Of a DNA stretch of 64,000 bases, positions 51,693-59,423 are shown one piece after another. The notes below the pieces were generated by a model. That model did no database searches. It was not told the origin of the DNA and worked only from the letters and a program-made list of their open reading frames with translations. Positions within the stretch are counted from its first letter, which is position 1; each line of letters begins with the position of its first letter. This stretch comes from JAVBME01 sp031552765 (GTDB lineage Bacteria > Bacillota > Negativicutes > Acidaminococcales > JAISLQ01), in NCBI GenBank assembly GCA_031552765.1, contig JAVBME010000011.1:1-64000 (forward strand), given 5' to 3'. The translations under genes and the position numbers were made by a program.

Positions 51693-52637
51693 ATGAAAAA
51701 TAAGTTAACAGAGTTATTGAATATCAAATATCCTATCATCCAAGGCGGTATGGCCTGGTCGTCAGACGCAAAACTGGCGGCGGCGGTTTCCAATGCCGGC
51801 GGCGCCGGCGTCATAGGTTTTGGCAGCCGCGATGCCGCCTGGGCCAGGGCAGAAATACGGAAAGCCAAGGAACTGACGGACAAGCCTTTTGGCGTCAATG
51901 TAGTTATAATGATGCCAAGGGTAGAAGAAATAATTGCCGCCATCTGCGAGGAAAAAGTGCCGTTCGTCACATTGGGGGCGGGCAACCCCATACCCCTTAT
52001 AGAGCCTTTGCATAAAGCCGGCATCAAAGTCATCCCGGTCGTACCCAATGTCAAACTGGCCAAACGGGTGGAAGAGAGCGGCGCTGACGCCCTGGTCGTC
52101 GAAGGTATGGAGGCGGGCGGGCATATCGGTGTGCAGACAACTATGGCACTTTTGGGAAATGTTATTCCACACATCAAAAGCATCCCGGTCATAGCCGCCG
52201 GCGGCATAGCCGACGGGCGGGGCGTAGCCGCAGCTTTTGTCATGGGCGCGTCGGCCGTGCAGATAGGCTCACGCTTTTTGATAAGCGAAGAAAGCCCTGC
52301 ACATCAGAATTTCAAAGAGGCAGTACTAAAAGCTACTGATACCGATTCCATCGTCACAGGTTATTCGCGCCACAGCGGCGTACGCTGCCTGAAAAACCCC
52401 TTTACGGAAAAATACCTGGCGCTGGAAATAGCCGGCACCCCGCAGGAAGAACTGAACGCTCTGGCTACGGGCACTAACCGCCTGGCCGCTGTGGAGGGCG
52501 ACATAGTAAACGGCGCGATGCAGGTTAGCCAGTCGCTGTGCCTGTTAAATAAAATACAGCCCTGCGCGGAAATAATCGAGGAACTGGTAGCGGACACGAG
52601 AAAAATACTCAGCAATGCGTGCAATATCACAATATAA
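51693..52637 (+). CDS. FabK/nitronate monooxygenase-family flavoprotein
   Basis: 314 residues, TIM-barrel FMN protein. QGGMAW near the start, EGMEAGGHIG in the middle and IPVIAAGGIADGRGVAAAFVMGASAVQIG fit the family (FabK about 318 residues). FabK reduces enoyl-ACP with NAD(P)H; 2-nitropropane dioxygenases share the fold. Placed between crotonase and 3-hydroxyacyl-CoA dehydrogenase genes, it may reduce enoyl-CoA, but this is an inference. AGGAGG precedes the ATG. Confidence 0.85.
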   Translation: MKNKLTELLNIKYPIIQGGMAWSSDAKLAAAVSNAGGAGVIGFGSRDAAWARAEIRKAKELTDKPFGVNVVIMMPRVEEIIAAICEEKVPFVTLGAGNPIPLIEPLHKAGIKVIPVVPNVKLAKRVEESGADALVVEGMEAGGHIGVQTTMALLGNVIPHIKSIPVIAAGGIADGRGVAAAFVMGASAVQIGSRFLISEESPAHQNFKEAVLKATDTDSIVTGYSRHSGVRCLKNPFTEKYLALEIAGTPQEELNALATGTNRLAAVEGDIVNGAMQVSQSLCLLNKIQPCAEIIEELVADTRKILSNACNITI

Positions 52638-52657
52638 ACATAGGAGGCTGGAATAAA

Positions 52658-53524
52658 ATGGACATTAAAACAGTAGGCGTCATCGGCGCCGGTATAATGG
52701 GGCGCGGCATCGCGCAGGTAAGCGCAATGGCCGGCTATAAGGTCACCCTGTACGATGTTTTCGAAACAGCTTTGGACTCCGCCCTGAAAATCATCGGCAA
52801 AGACCTGGGCAGAGGCGTGGAAAAAGGCAAAATAAAGCCGGAAATAAAAGAAATGGCCTTGAAAAACATCGTCATTACTACCAAACTGGAAGACCTGGCC
52901 GCTATCGACCTTATCATAGAGGCGGCGCCGGAGGATCTGGCGATAAAACTGCCGCTGTTTGAAAAACTGGACAAAATATGCAAGAAAGAAACCATCCTTG
53001 CAACCAATACCACTTCGCAAAGCATCACCGAAATAGCTTCGGTCACCGACCGGCCGGAAAAAGTTATTGGCCTGCATTTTTTCAACCCGGTACACATCAT
53101 GCGTTTGGTCGAAATGGTCAACGGCCTGGAGACTTCCGCGCAAGTCTATGATATTTGCGAAGATTTCTGTGTGTCTATCGGCAAAGAAACAGTCAAAATC
53201 AAAGAAGCGCCCGGTTTTGTCACCAGCCGCCTGAACGCTGTCATCGGCAATGAAGCCTTCAATATGCTCTTAGAGGGCGTCGGCAGCGCGGAAGATATCG
53301 ACAAGGCAGTAAAACTCGGCCTTAACCACCCAATGGGGCCGTTCGAGATGATCGACCTGGTCGGCCTTGATACCCGCCTCAAGAGCCTTGAATACCTGCA
53401 AAAAATGATGGGCGAAAAATACCGCCCCTGCCCGCTGCATGTGCAATATGTAAAAGCCGGCCGCTTCGGCAGGAAAACCGGCAAGGGCGTATATGAATAC
53501 GACCAGGACGGCAAAAAGAAATAA
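52658..53524 (+). CDS. 3-hydroxyacyl-CoA dehydrogenase (Hbd type)
   Basis: 288 residues from the ATG at 52658 (AGGAGG upstream); the frame extends 39 bases into the flavoprotein gene. Rossmann motif GAGIMGRGIAQV, catalytic His in GLHFFNPVHIM with Asn in the C-terminal domain (NEAFNML). It interconverts acetoacetyl-CoA and 3-hydroxybutyryl-CoA with NAD(P)H. Confidence 0.95.
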   Translation: MDIKTVGVIGAGIMGRGIAQVSAMAGYKVTLYDVFETALDSALKIIGKDLGRGVEKGKIKPEIKEMALKNIVITTKLEDLAAIDLIIEAAPEDLAIKLPLFEKLDKICKKETILATNTTSQSITEIASVTDRPEKVIGLHFFNPVHIMRLVEMVNGLETSAQVYDICEDFCVSIGKETVKIKEAPGFVTSRLNAVIGNEAFNMLLEGVGSAEDIDKAVKLGLNHPMGPFEMIDLVGLDTRLKSLEYLQKMMGEKYRPCPLHVQYVKAGRFGRKTGKGVYEYDQDGKKK

Positions 53525-53532
53525 AGATTTTA

Positions 53533-53572
53533 CATCTACTATCTTATGCTTTATAGTATGAGATAGTAGATG
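53533..53572 (+). terminator. Hairpin after the 3-hydroxyacyl-CoA dehydrogenase gene
   Basis: CATCTACTATCT (53533-53544) pairs perfectly with AGATAGTAGATG (53561-53572). There is no proper T-tract and the stem is AT-rich, so it may be an mRNA end-protecting structure instead of a terminator. Confidence 0.45.
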
Positions 53573-53604
53573 CCTTTATAACTATCGTGCGTTGGTGATA
53601 TTTT

Positions 53605-54984
53605 ATGACGGGGAAGCGTGTAGTCAAATCTTTGTTGCTGCTCATCATACCGGCGGCGGCTTATTATATTTGCAAAAGTTACGGCCTGCGGCAGGATTAT
53701 GCCATTTATGCCGCCATAACAAGCTGGGCGGTCTACTGCTGGGCGTCGCTCATGCTCTCTTCCGCCATGGTCGGCGTGGCTTTGCCTGTCATGTACCTGT
53801 TATCCGGCATCGCCGGCGTGAATGTGGTCTTTGCCCCCTGGGGCAATATGCTGCCCTGGTTTTGCCTCTCCGGCATGCTCATAGGTCACATGCTGCTAAA
53901 AACCGGGCTGGCCAACCGGGTAGCCTATAAATGCATATTGATCTCCGGCGACAGGTTTTATAATGTGCTGTTTGGCATTATGATCGCCGGTTTTCTCGTT
54001 TCCCCCCTCATCCCTACCGCCCTCGGCAAGATGGCTATTTTTTGCGCGCTGGGCCTGGGGATAGCCAACGCCATGCAGCTCGACCCTCTTTCCAAAGAAT
54101 CGTCCGCGCTTATGCTCACTTGCCTGTTCGCAGTAGCGCCGCCCTCTTACTGTTTCCTCACCAGCTGCGTGCAAGTGCCGGCAAGCGTCCAGCTTATGAC
54201 CCAGGCCAGCGGCATCAAGGTGACCTGGTTCGAATATGCCTGGCACAACTTTTTACCAGCGGTAATCTACAGTTTTTTGTGTTTTGGCGCCATGCTGGCC
54301 GTGTTGCGCCCTGACAACCACGGCGGCGGCCGGGCGACCATCGCGGAAAAATATCAGGCTTTAGGAAAAATGGGCAGGGATGAAAAAAAAGCTATGGTCA
54401 TACTGGCCATAACCCTTCTTTTCCTCGTTACCGACTCCTGGCACCAGATAAGCCTGGCTTGGGGCATGGTACTTATAACACTCTTGATGTTTTTGCCTGG
54501 TGTTGATTTATTAGAAAACAGCGATTTTGAAAAAGTAAACCTCGCCATGCTGTTTTTTATCGCCGGAGCCATGTCCATCGGCTCAGTGGCTGTACATATC
54601 GATATAGCCAAGCAACTGGCGGAAAATATCGCCGGCCTTTTCCAGTTCGGCGAGAAGGTATTTTACTTGTGGCTAAGCTATTTTTCCGGCATAATCATGC
54701 TGTTTTTCCTCACGCCGACCACTTCGCTCATCGCGCTCAGCGTGCCTTTGACAGAAGTAGCCTTAAAGCTAGGCATAGACCCGAGGGCCATGCTTTATTC
54801 TTTTATCTTCGGCATGGATCAGTATATATTTCCCTATCAGTATGGCGTCGTACTGCTTTTATATTCATATGAGCGCCTCGGGATGCGGCATCTCATGCTG
54901 GTATTGGCCGGCAAGGCAATAGTCGCTACAGCCGTGTTTTTCCCGCTGATACTTTTTTATTGGAAAATCATCGGTTTGTGGTAA
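53605..54984 (+). CDS. SLC13-type permease, divergent
   Basis: 459 residues with about twelve membrane helices and ion-transporter-superfamily character (TPTTSLIALSVPLTEVALKLG; LLKTGLANRVAYKCILISG). It is only distantly related to the twin permeases. The ribosome site is weak (GGTGA). It lies between the 3-hydroxyacyl-CoA dehydrogenase and thiolase genes, so it probably imports or exports an acid used in that pathway. Confidence 0.8.
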   Translation: MTGKRVVKSLLLLIIPAAAYYICKSYGLRQDYAIYAAITSWAVYCWASLMLSSAMVGVALPVMYLLSGIAGVNVVFAPWGNMLPWFCLSGMLIGHMLLKTGLANRVAYKCILISGDRFYNVLFGIMIAGFLVSPLIPTALGKMAIFCALGLGIANAMQLDPLSKESSALMLTCLFAVAPPSYCFLTSCVQVPASVQLMTQASGIKVTWFEYAWHNFLPAVIYSFLCFGAMLAVLRPDNHGGGRATIAEKYQALGKMGRDEKKAMVILAITLLFLVTDSWHQISLAWGMVLITLLMFLPGVDLLENSDFEKVNLAMLFFIAGAMSIGSVAVHIDIAKQLAENIAGLFQFGEKVFYLWLSYFSGIIMLFFLTPTTSLIALSVPLTEVALKLGIDPRAMLYSFIFGMDQYIFPYQYGVVLLLYSYERLGMRHLMLVLAGKAIVATAVFFPLILFYWKIIGLW

Positions 54985-55014
54985 AAATAAATGATAATAT
55001 TGGAGGTTTGAAAA

Positions 55015-56208
55015 ATGAAAGATGTAGTAATAGTAGAAGGAGTGCGCACCGCCGTCGGCAAGATGGGCGGCGCGATAAAAGATGTGCAGCCGGAAAAACT
55101 CTCATCCATAGTCATGCAGGAAGTCATGAACCGTGCGGGCGCAAAAGCGTCCGACCTTGATGAGATAATCTGGGGACATGCCAAACAATCAAGCGACCAG
55201 CCGAATATTGCCCGTCTGGCCGGTTTGGTGTCCGGGTTCCCCATAGAAGTGCCCGCTTATACCGTGCACCGCCAGTGCGGCTCCGGCCTGCAGGCCGTGA
55301 TGAACGCCGCCCAGGCCATACAATGCGGCGATGCCGACCTGATATTGGCCGGCGGTGTGGAAAGCATGAGCACAGCTTCTTACTATCTGCGGCAAGCCCG
55401 CTATGGCTACGGCGCCGGCAACGGCGTACTGGTCGACCCCAATACAGAAAGCCAGCCTTGTTCACAGCCGCAGGATGTGTACGGCAGCCTGACCATGGGT
55501 ATGACTGCGGAAAATTTGGCGGAAAAATACAACATCTCCCGTGAGGAGCAGGACGCCTTTGCCCTTGAGAGCCAAAAGCGCGCCGATCGCGCGATAAAAG
55601 AGGGCGACTTCAAAGCCGAAATAGTCGGCGTGCCTATCAAAAAGAGAAAAGAAACCGTGCTATTTGAAACAGACGAACACCCGCGCATGACCAGTATGGA
55701 AGAGCTGGGCGCTTTGAAAGCGGTATTCAAAAAAGGCGGCTCGGTAACGGCAGGCAACGCCTCCGGACGCAATGACGGCGCCAGCGCTCTTTTAGTAGCT
55801 TCGGCGGAAAAAGCCAAAGAACTCGGCCTCAAACCACGCCTCCGGATACTCGCGCAAGCGTCGGCCGGCGTATCGCCGGAAATCATGGGCATCGGCCCTG
55901 CGCCGGCCGTAAGGAAGGCCTTGGAAAAAGCCGGGTTGACTTTGGAAGATATCGGCCTTATCGAGCTGAACGAAGCTTTTGCCGCACAATCTTTGGCCGT
56001 AATAAAAGAATTGGGCCTCGAAAATAAGATGGACATCATCAACGTCAACGGCGGCGCCATAGCCCTGGGGCATCCTATCGGCAACTCGGGCGCACGCATA
56101 CTGGTCACCCTCCTACATGCGATGGAAAAACGCAATGTGCGTTACGGCATAGCTACGCTTTGCATCGCTGGCGGCCTGGGCGTCGCGGTAGTAGTGGAAA
56201 AAATATAA
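55015..56208 (+). CDS. Acetyl-CoA acetyltransferase (thiolase)
   Basis: 397 residues. The nucleophilic Cys is in HRQCGSGLQA, the catalytic His in GGAIALGHPIGNSGAR and the second Cys in CIAGGLG; biosynthetic thiolases usually have CxGGGxG here, so the middle Gly is Ala. It condenses two acetyl-CoA or cleaves acetoacetyl-CoA. GGAGG precedes the ATG. With the crotonase and dehydrogenase it completes the acetyl-CoA to crotonyl-CoA set. Confidence 0.95.
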   Translation: MKDVVIVEGVRTAVGKMGGAIKDVQPEKLSSIVMQEVMNRAGAKASDLDEIIWGHAKQSSDQPNIARLAGLVSGFPIEVPAYTVHRQCGSGLQAVMNAAQAIQCGDADLILAGGVESMSTASYYLRQARYGYGAGNGVLVDPNTESQPCSQPQDVYGSLTMGMTAENLAEKYNISREEQDAFALESQKRADRAIKEGDFKAEIVGVPIKKRKETVLFETDEHPRMTSMEELGALKAVFKKGGSVTAGNASGRNDGASALLVASAEKAKELGLKPRLRILAQASAGVSPEIMGIGPAPAVRKALEKAGLTLEDIGLIELNEAFAAQSLAVIKELGLENKMDIINVNGGAIALGHPIGNSGARILVTLLHAMEKRNVRYGIATLCIAGGLGVAVVVEKI

Positions 56209-56215
56209 GCAAAAA

Positions 56216-56253
56216 CAAAAAATCAGCAAGCCATCTGGCTTGCTGATTTTTTG
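56216..56253. terminator. Bidirectional intrinsic terminator
   Basis: AATCAGCAAGCC (56221-56232) pairs with GGCTTGCTGATT (56237-56248), flanked by A-rich sequence and a T-run, so it ends both the thiolase and the rpmA transcripts. Confidence 0.88.
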
Positions 56254-56259
56254 TTTTTA

Positions 56260-56541
56260 TTATTCTACGCTGTAAACGCTTATCTGCCTGTCTTCACGGC
56301 CTTTGCGCTCGATAGCTACCCGGCCGGGCACCTTGGCAAAAAGCGTATGGTCTCTGCCCATGCCGACGTTAACGCCGGGATGGAACCTGGTGCCGCGCTG
56401 GCGGACCAGTATGCTGCCGGCGGTCACGACCTGTCCGGCGTGGCTTTTTACGCCCAGGCGCTTGGATTCGCTGTCACGTCCGTTACGCGAAGAGCCCACG
56501 CCTTTTTTATGTGCAAACAGCTGTAAGTCAAATTTGAACAT
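56260..56541 (-). CDS. rpmA: 50S ribosomal protein L27
   Basis: 93 residues from the ATG at 56541; a GTG three codons earlier lies in the ribosome site. The protein starts FKFDLQLFAHKKGVGSSRNGRDS: the LQLFA extension is removed by Prp in Firmicutes, exposing the L27 tail that reaches the peptidyl-transferase centre. It follows the prp gene, 5 bp away. Confidence 0.97.
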   Translation of the reverse strand: MFKFDLQLFAHKKGVGSSRNGRDSESKRLGVKSHAGQVVTAGSILVRQRGTRFHPGVNVGMGRDHTLFAKVPGRVAIERKGREDRQISVYSVE

Positions 56542-56546
56542 GCGGT

Positions 56547-56867
56547 TCACCCCCTATATTGCTCGATTTTTACATTTTTCCGGTAACTGCCGGCTATTTC
56601 TAAAAGCCCCAGCAGCATTGTTTCCAAAATTGCATCCGTTTTCTCATTCGGCGGTTCTGTAAGAGTAAAAACCAAACTGCCATCCCTGACGTCATAGGCT
56701 AACGGGTGAGCAAGATATTTGCCTAAACCCAAAAGAGCGGTCTGCGTCAGCGCCGAAACGGCGGAACAGACTATATCCAATCCTTTTTCGCCCATGTAGG
56801 CATGCCCTTTTACTTCACAGGAATATATCTGGTTCTTCTGGTTACGGCCGATACGGATGTTTATCAT
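56547..56867 (-). CDS. prp: Ribosomal-processing cysteine protease Prp
   Basis: 106 residues. Catalytic His in VKGHAYMG and Cys in DIVCSAVSAL are visible. Prp cuts the L27 extension (see 56260). It overlaps the rplU stop by one base and precedes rpmA, the usual Firmicutes arrangement. Confidence 0.95.
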   Translation of the reverse strand: MINIRIGRNQKNQIYSCEVKGHAYMGEKGLDIVCSAVSALTQTALLGLGKYLAHPLAYDVRDGSLVFTLTEPPNEKTDAILETMLLGLLEIAGSYRKNVKIEQYRG

Positions 56868-57178
56868 CAGGCTTCGATCTTTTCGATAGAAACTTTCGTG
56901 AACGGCTGCCTGTGGCCCTGGCGTTTGCGGTAATTGGATTTGGCTTTGTATTTGAAAACAAATATTTTCTCGCCTTTGCCGTGTTCCACTACTTTAGCGC
57001 TTACTTTAGCGCCTTCTACCAAAGGACGGCCGATTTTTACATCAGCGTCATTTACCAGGGTAAGTACCTGGTCGAAAACAACTGTATCGCCTTCGGCTCC
57101 TTCCAGCTTTTCTACGAGAAGAGTGTCCCCTTCGCTGACTTTATACTGTTTGCCGCCTGTTTTGATGATCGCGTACAT
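56867..57178 (-). CDS. rplU: 50S ribosomal protein L21
   Basis: 103 residues with the L21 signature (MYAIIKTGGKQYKVSEGD) and the C-terminal YRKRQGHRQPFTKV. It is the first gene of rplU-prp-rpmA and has a long leader (57179-57312). Confidence 0.97.
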   Translation of the reverse strand: MYAIIKTGGKQYKVSEGDTLLVEKLEGAEGDTVVFDQVLTLVNDADVKIGRPLVEGAKVSAKVVEHGKGEKIFVFKYKAKSNYRKRQGHRQPFTKVSIEKIEA

Positions 57179-57312
57179 AATTTATTACACCTCCCTTGAC
57201 TGTAGACTCGCCAGATGTGGTAGTCCTATACGGACATTTAAAAACCTCTCCGCGCGGTTGCCCCATAAGGAGCTTTTTGCTATAAAAAGACATTTCTGCC
57301 CTTACACCATGC
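57179..57312 (-). promoter_or_regulatory. Leader of rplU, probably the L21 autoregulatory RNA
   Basis: About 130 nt of untranslated RNA precede rplU. The last part (GGCGAGTCTACAGTCAAGG before the ribosome site) and its position match the L21 leader known in Firmicutes, which mediates autogenous control. Identity with that family cannot be proved by eye. Confidence 0.5.
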
Positions 57313-57318
57313 CCATAT

Positions 57319-57347
57319 AGGATAGCATTTTCTCTTTTATTTGTCAA
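57319..57347 (-). promoter_or_regulatory. Sigma-70 promoter of rplU-prp-rpmA
   Basis: On the minus strand TTGACA (57347-57342), 17-nt spacer and TATCCT (57324-57319). The -35 box overlaps the end of rng. Confidence 0.82.
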
Positions 57348-58734
57348 CGCCGCTGTCGTCGAGCAAAGTAAAACTCTCCGGGTGCATGCCGTCTACCGCC
57401 TGCACGCGGATCTTCCTGATCCGGCTCACGCGCTCCAGGTCATATTTGATGAACCTTTCCGCCACCGAAGGATGCGCTTGCAACAAAAGTGGCCGAGAGT
57501 GCTTTATAGCGCGCATTTGCCGGCAGACATCCACCGCCACCGCCTCCGGCGATTTGACCATGCCGCTGCCGTTACATACCGGGCAAGTGGAGAACATGAC
57601 CGTCATGGTGTTTTGCCGCGCCTTTTTGCGGGTCATCTCCACAAGGCCGAGCATCGTGATGCCTAAAACACGAGGCTTCATCCTGTCCCCCTGCAAAGCC
57701 TCTTCCAGAGCGGCTAAAACTTTCTGCTGGTTGTCAAGGTCGTTCATATCGATAAAATCTATAATGATTATGCCGCCGATATCCCGCAGCCTTATCTGGC
57801 GGGCGATCTCCGCCACAGCTTCAAGATTGGTTCGTGCTGCGGTGTTTTCAAGGTTGTCCGCGCCTTTAAAGCGGCCGGTATTCACATCGATGACCGTAAA
57901 AGCTTCCGTATGGTCAAAAACCAGGTACCCGCCACACTCCAGCCCTACCGTACGGCTGGCCAGAGAATTTATATCACCTGCTACGCCATAGTGTTGAAAA
58001 ATACTACTCCCCAGTTCAAAAAAAACTATCTTCCCTTTATAGTCAGGATAGATATATGAAACAAGTTCGCTCACCCTCTGGTATATCTCCCGGTCGTCTA
58101 TCACCAGCTCATCTATGCGCTCGTTGAGATAGTCCCTCACTATCCTGACCGGAAGGTCGACCTCGCGGAACAAGAGGCTGGGAGCAGAGGCCCTCGCAGC
58201 TCGCGCCTCTAAAGCCTTCCACAAACCGGACAGGCGTTTTATCTCTCTGGCAAGTTCATCCGAGCCAACGCCCTCGGCCACAGTACGTACGATGACGCCC
58301 ATATCCTCGGTACGGACTTGTTCCACCAGTTCCTTTAGCCGTGCCCGTTCTTCCTGGTCGGTTATTTTTTTCGATATGCCGATATAGTTGCTCAACGGCA
58401 AAAACACTACGTAACGTCCAGGCAAAGATATGGCGTCAGACGCACGCGGCCCTTTGCTGCCCATAGAGTCTTTTATTATCTGGACAAGCATGGTTTGCCC
58501 TTCGGCCAGCGGCATATTTTCACTATTATAAAAAAATACATTGCGGTCGCGTCCCACATCGATAAAGGCGGCTTGCAAGCCGTCCAGTACGTTTTTGACC
58601 CTTCCTTTGAAAATGCTGCCCACGATATGTTCTTCATTATTACGTTCCAAAAGATACTCTTGCAAAAGGCCCTCTTCTACCAGCGCCATTGAAGTCTCTT
58701 CCGGCGTAACGCTCACCAGTATCCTGTTCTTCAT
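57337..58734 (-). CDS. rng: Ribonuclease E/G family protein
   Basis: 465 residues. An S1 domain (GSIFKGRVKNVLDGLQAAFIDVG), an RNase-H-like and DNase-I-like catalytic region (FDHTEAFTVIDVNTGRFKG, IIIDFIDMND hold the metal-binding Asp residues) and the Zn-link CPVCNGSG. The length is that of RNase G. It processes rRNA and initiates mRNA decay. Its start overlaps the previous gene by 4 bp. Confidence 0.95.
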   Translation of the reverse strand: MKNRILVSVTPEETSMALVEEGLLQEYLLERNNEEHIVGSIFKGRVKNVLDGLQAAFIDVGRDRNVFFYNSENMPLAEGQTMLVQIIKDSMGSKGPRASDAISLPGRYVVFLPLSNYIGISKKITDQEERARLKELVEQVRTEDMGVIVRTVAEGVGSDELAREIKRLSGLWKALEARAARASAPSLLFREVDLPVRIVRDYLNERIDELVIDDREIYQRVSELVSYIYPDYKGKIVFFELGSSIFQHYGVAGDINSLASRTVGLECGGYLVFDHTEAFTVIDVNTGRFKGADNLENTAARTNLEAVAEIARQIRLRDIGGIIIIDFIDMNDLDNQQKVLAALEEALQGDRMKPRVLGITMLGLVEMTRKKARQNTMTVMFSTCPVCNGSGMVKSPEAVAVDVCRQMRAIKHSRPLLLQAHPSVAERFIKYDLERVSRIRKIRVQAVDGMHPESFTLLDDSGVDK

Positions 58735-59423
58735 GGCCGGCCCCCTGAAAGCAACGGCTCTTTCCCAGCTCCGTAGAGTTCCAGCCGTTTGATCGCCACA
58801 TTGCTTTTATCCAGAGGCGCGCCAAACTTTTCCGTTAATACCGCAAGTACATCCTGCGCTTTGACTGTGCCCTGCGGCGTAATGACCGCGTAAAAAAATA
58901 GTATTAGGCCCTTTTCATCAACGACGGCGTCAATTTTTGCCACAAATCCTTTTAGGTCGACTTCCCGTTTCGGCTTGCCCGGCGGTGTTTTTTTTGCAAA
59001 AACCATATCCGTTGCGCTATTATAAAATTCTACAGCCGCCAGCCAAGCTTTTACCTCTTCCGGCCGGCAAACTGCGGTGACCTCGTAGTCCGCGCCGGTC
59101 AGTTGCGACATGAGCGGCGGGCTTTTGTCCACTACATCCGCGCCCAGCACGCGGATGCCCGGCGGCAGGCTGGCATTGAGCGCCGCCATGGCGGCGTCTT
59201 TTTCAACAGGCAGAGCCAAATCGAACTCGGCGTATTCGGCCACGCTTTCTATGCCTACGCCTAAAGCCGAAGCCAAAGACATTTTTATATGCGGGTTAAA
59301 TCCTTCCGAATAAGCCACCGGCAGTTTCGCTCTTTTTACTGCACGGCTTATGGTGCGGGAGTATTCCAAATGAGAAATAAACCGCACGCCGCCTTCTTTG
59401 CTGATGCGTACCCTAAGCTTCAT
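58731..59423 (-). CDS. TIGR03936/DUF2344 family protein
   Basis: 230 residues. The start RVRISKEGGVRFISHLEYSRTISRAVKRAKLPVAYSEGFNPH is the family signature. It is always linked to the radical-SAM protein next to it and is fused to it in some genomes. Function unproven; an RNA-modifying complex is suspected from its position by rng. Confidence 0.92.
   Translation of the reverse strand: MKLRVRISKEGGVRFISHLEYSRTISRAVKRAKLPVAYSEGFNPHIKMSLASALGVGIESVAEYAEFDLALPVEKDAAMAALNASLPPGIRVLGADVVDKSPPLMSQLTGADYEVTAVCRPEEVKAWLAAVEFYNSATDMVFAKKTPPGKPKREVDLKGFVAKIDAVVDEKGLILFFYAVITPQGTVKAQDVLAVLTEKFGAPLDKSNVAIKRLELYGAGKEPLLSGGRP

Noticed and set aside
53533..53572. Strong transcription terminator between dehydrogenase and permease genes
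   Set aside because: The stem is perfect but AT-rich and lacks a T-tract, and the genes on both sides look like one functional unit.
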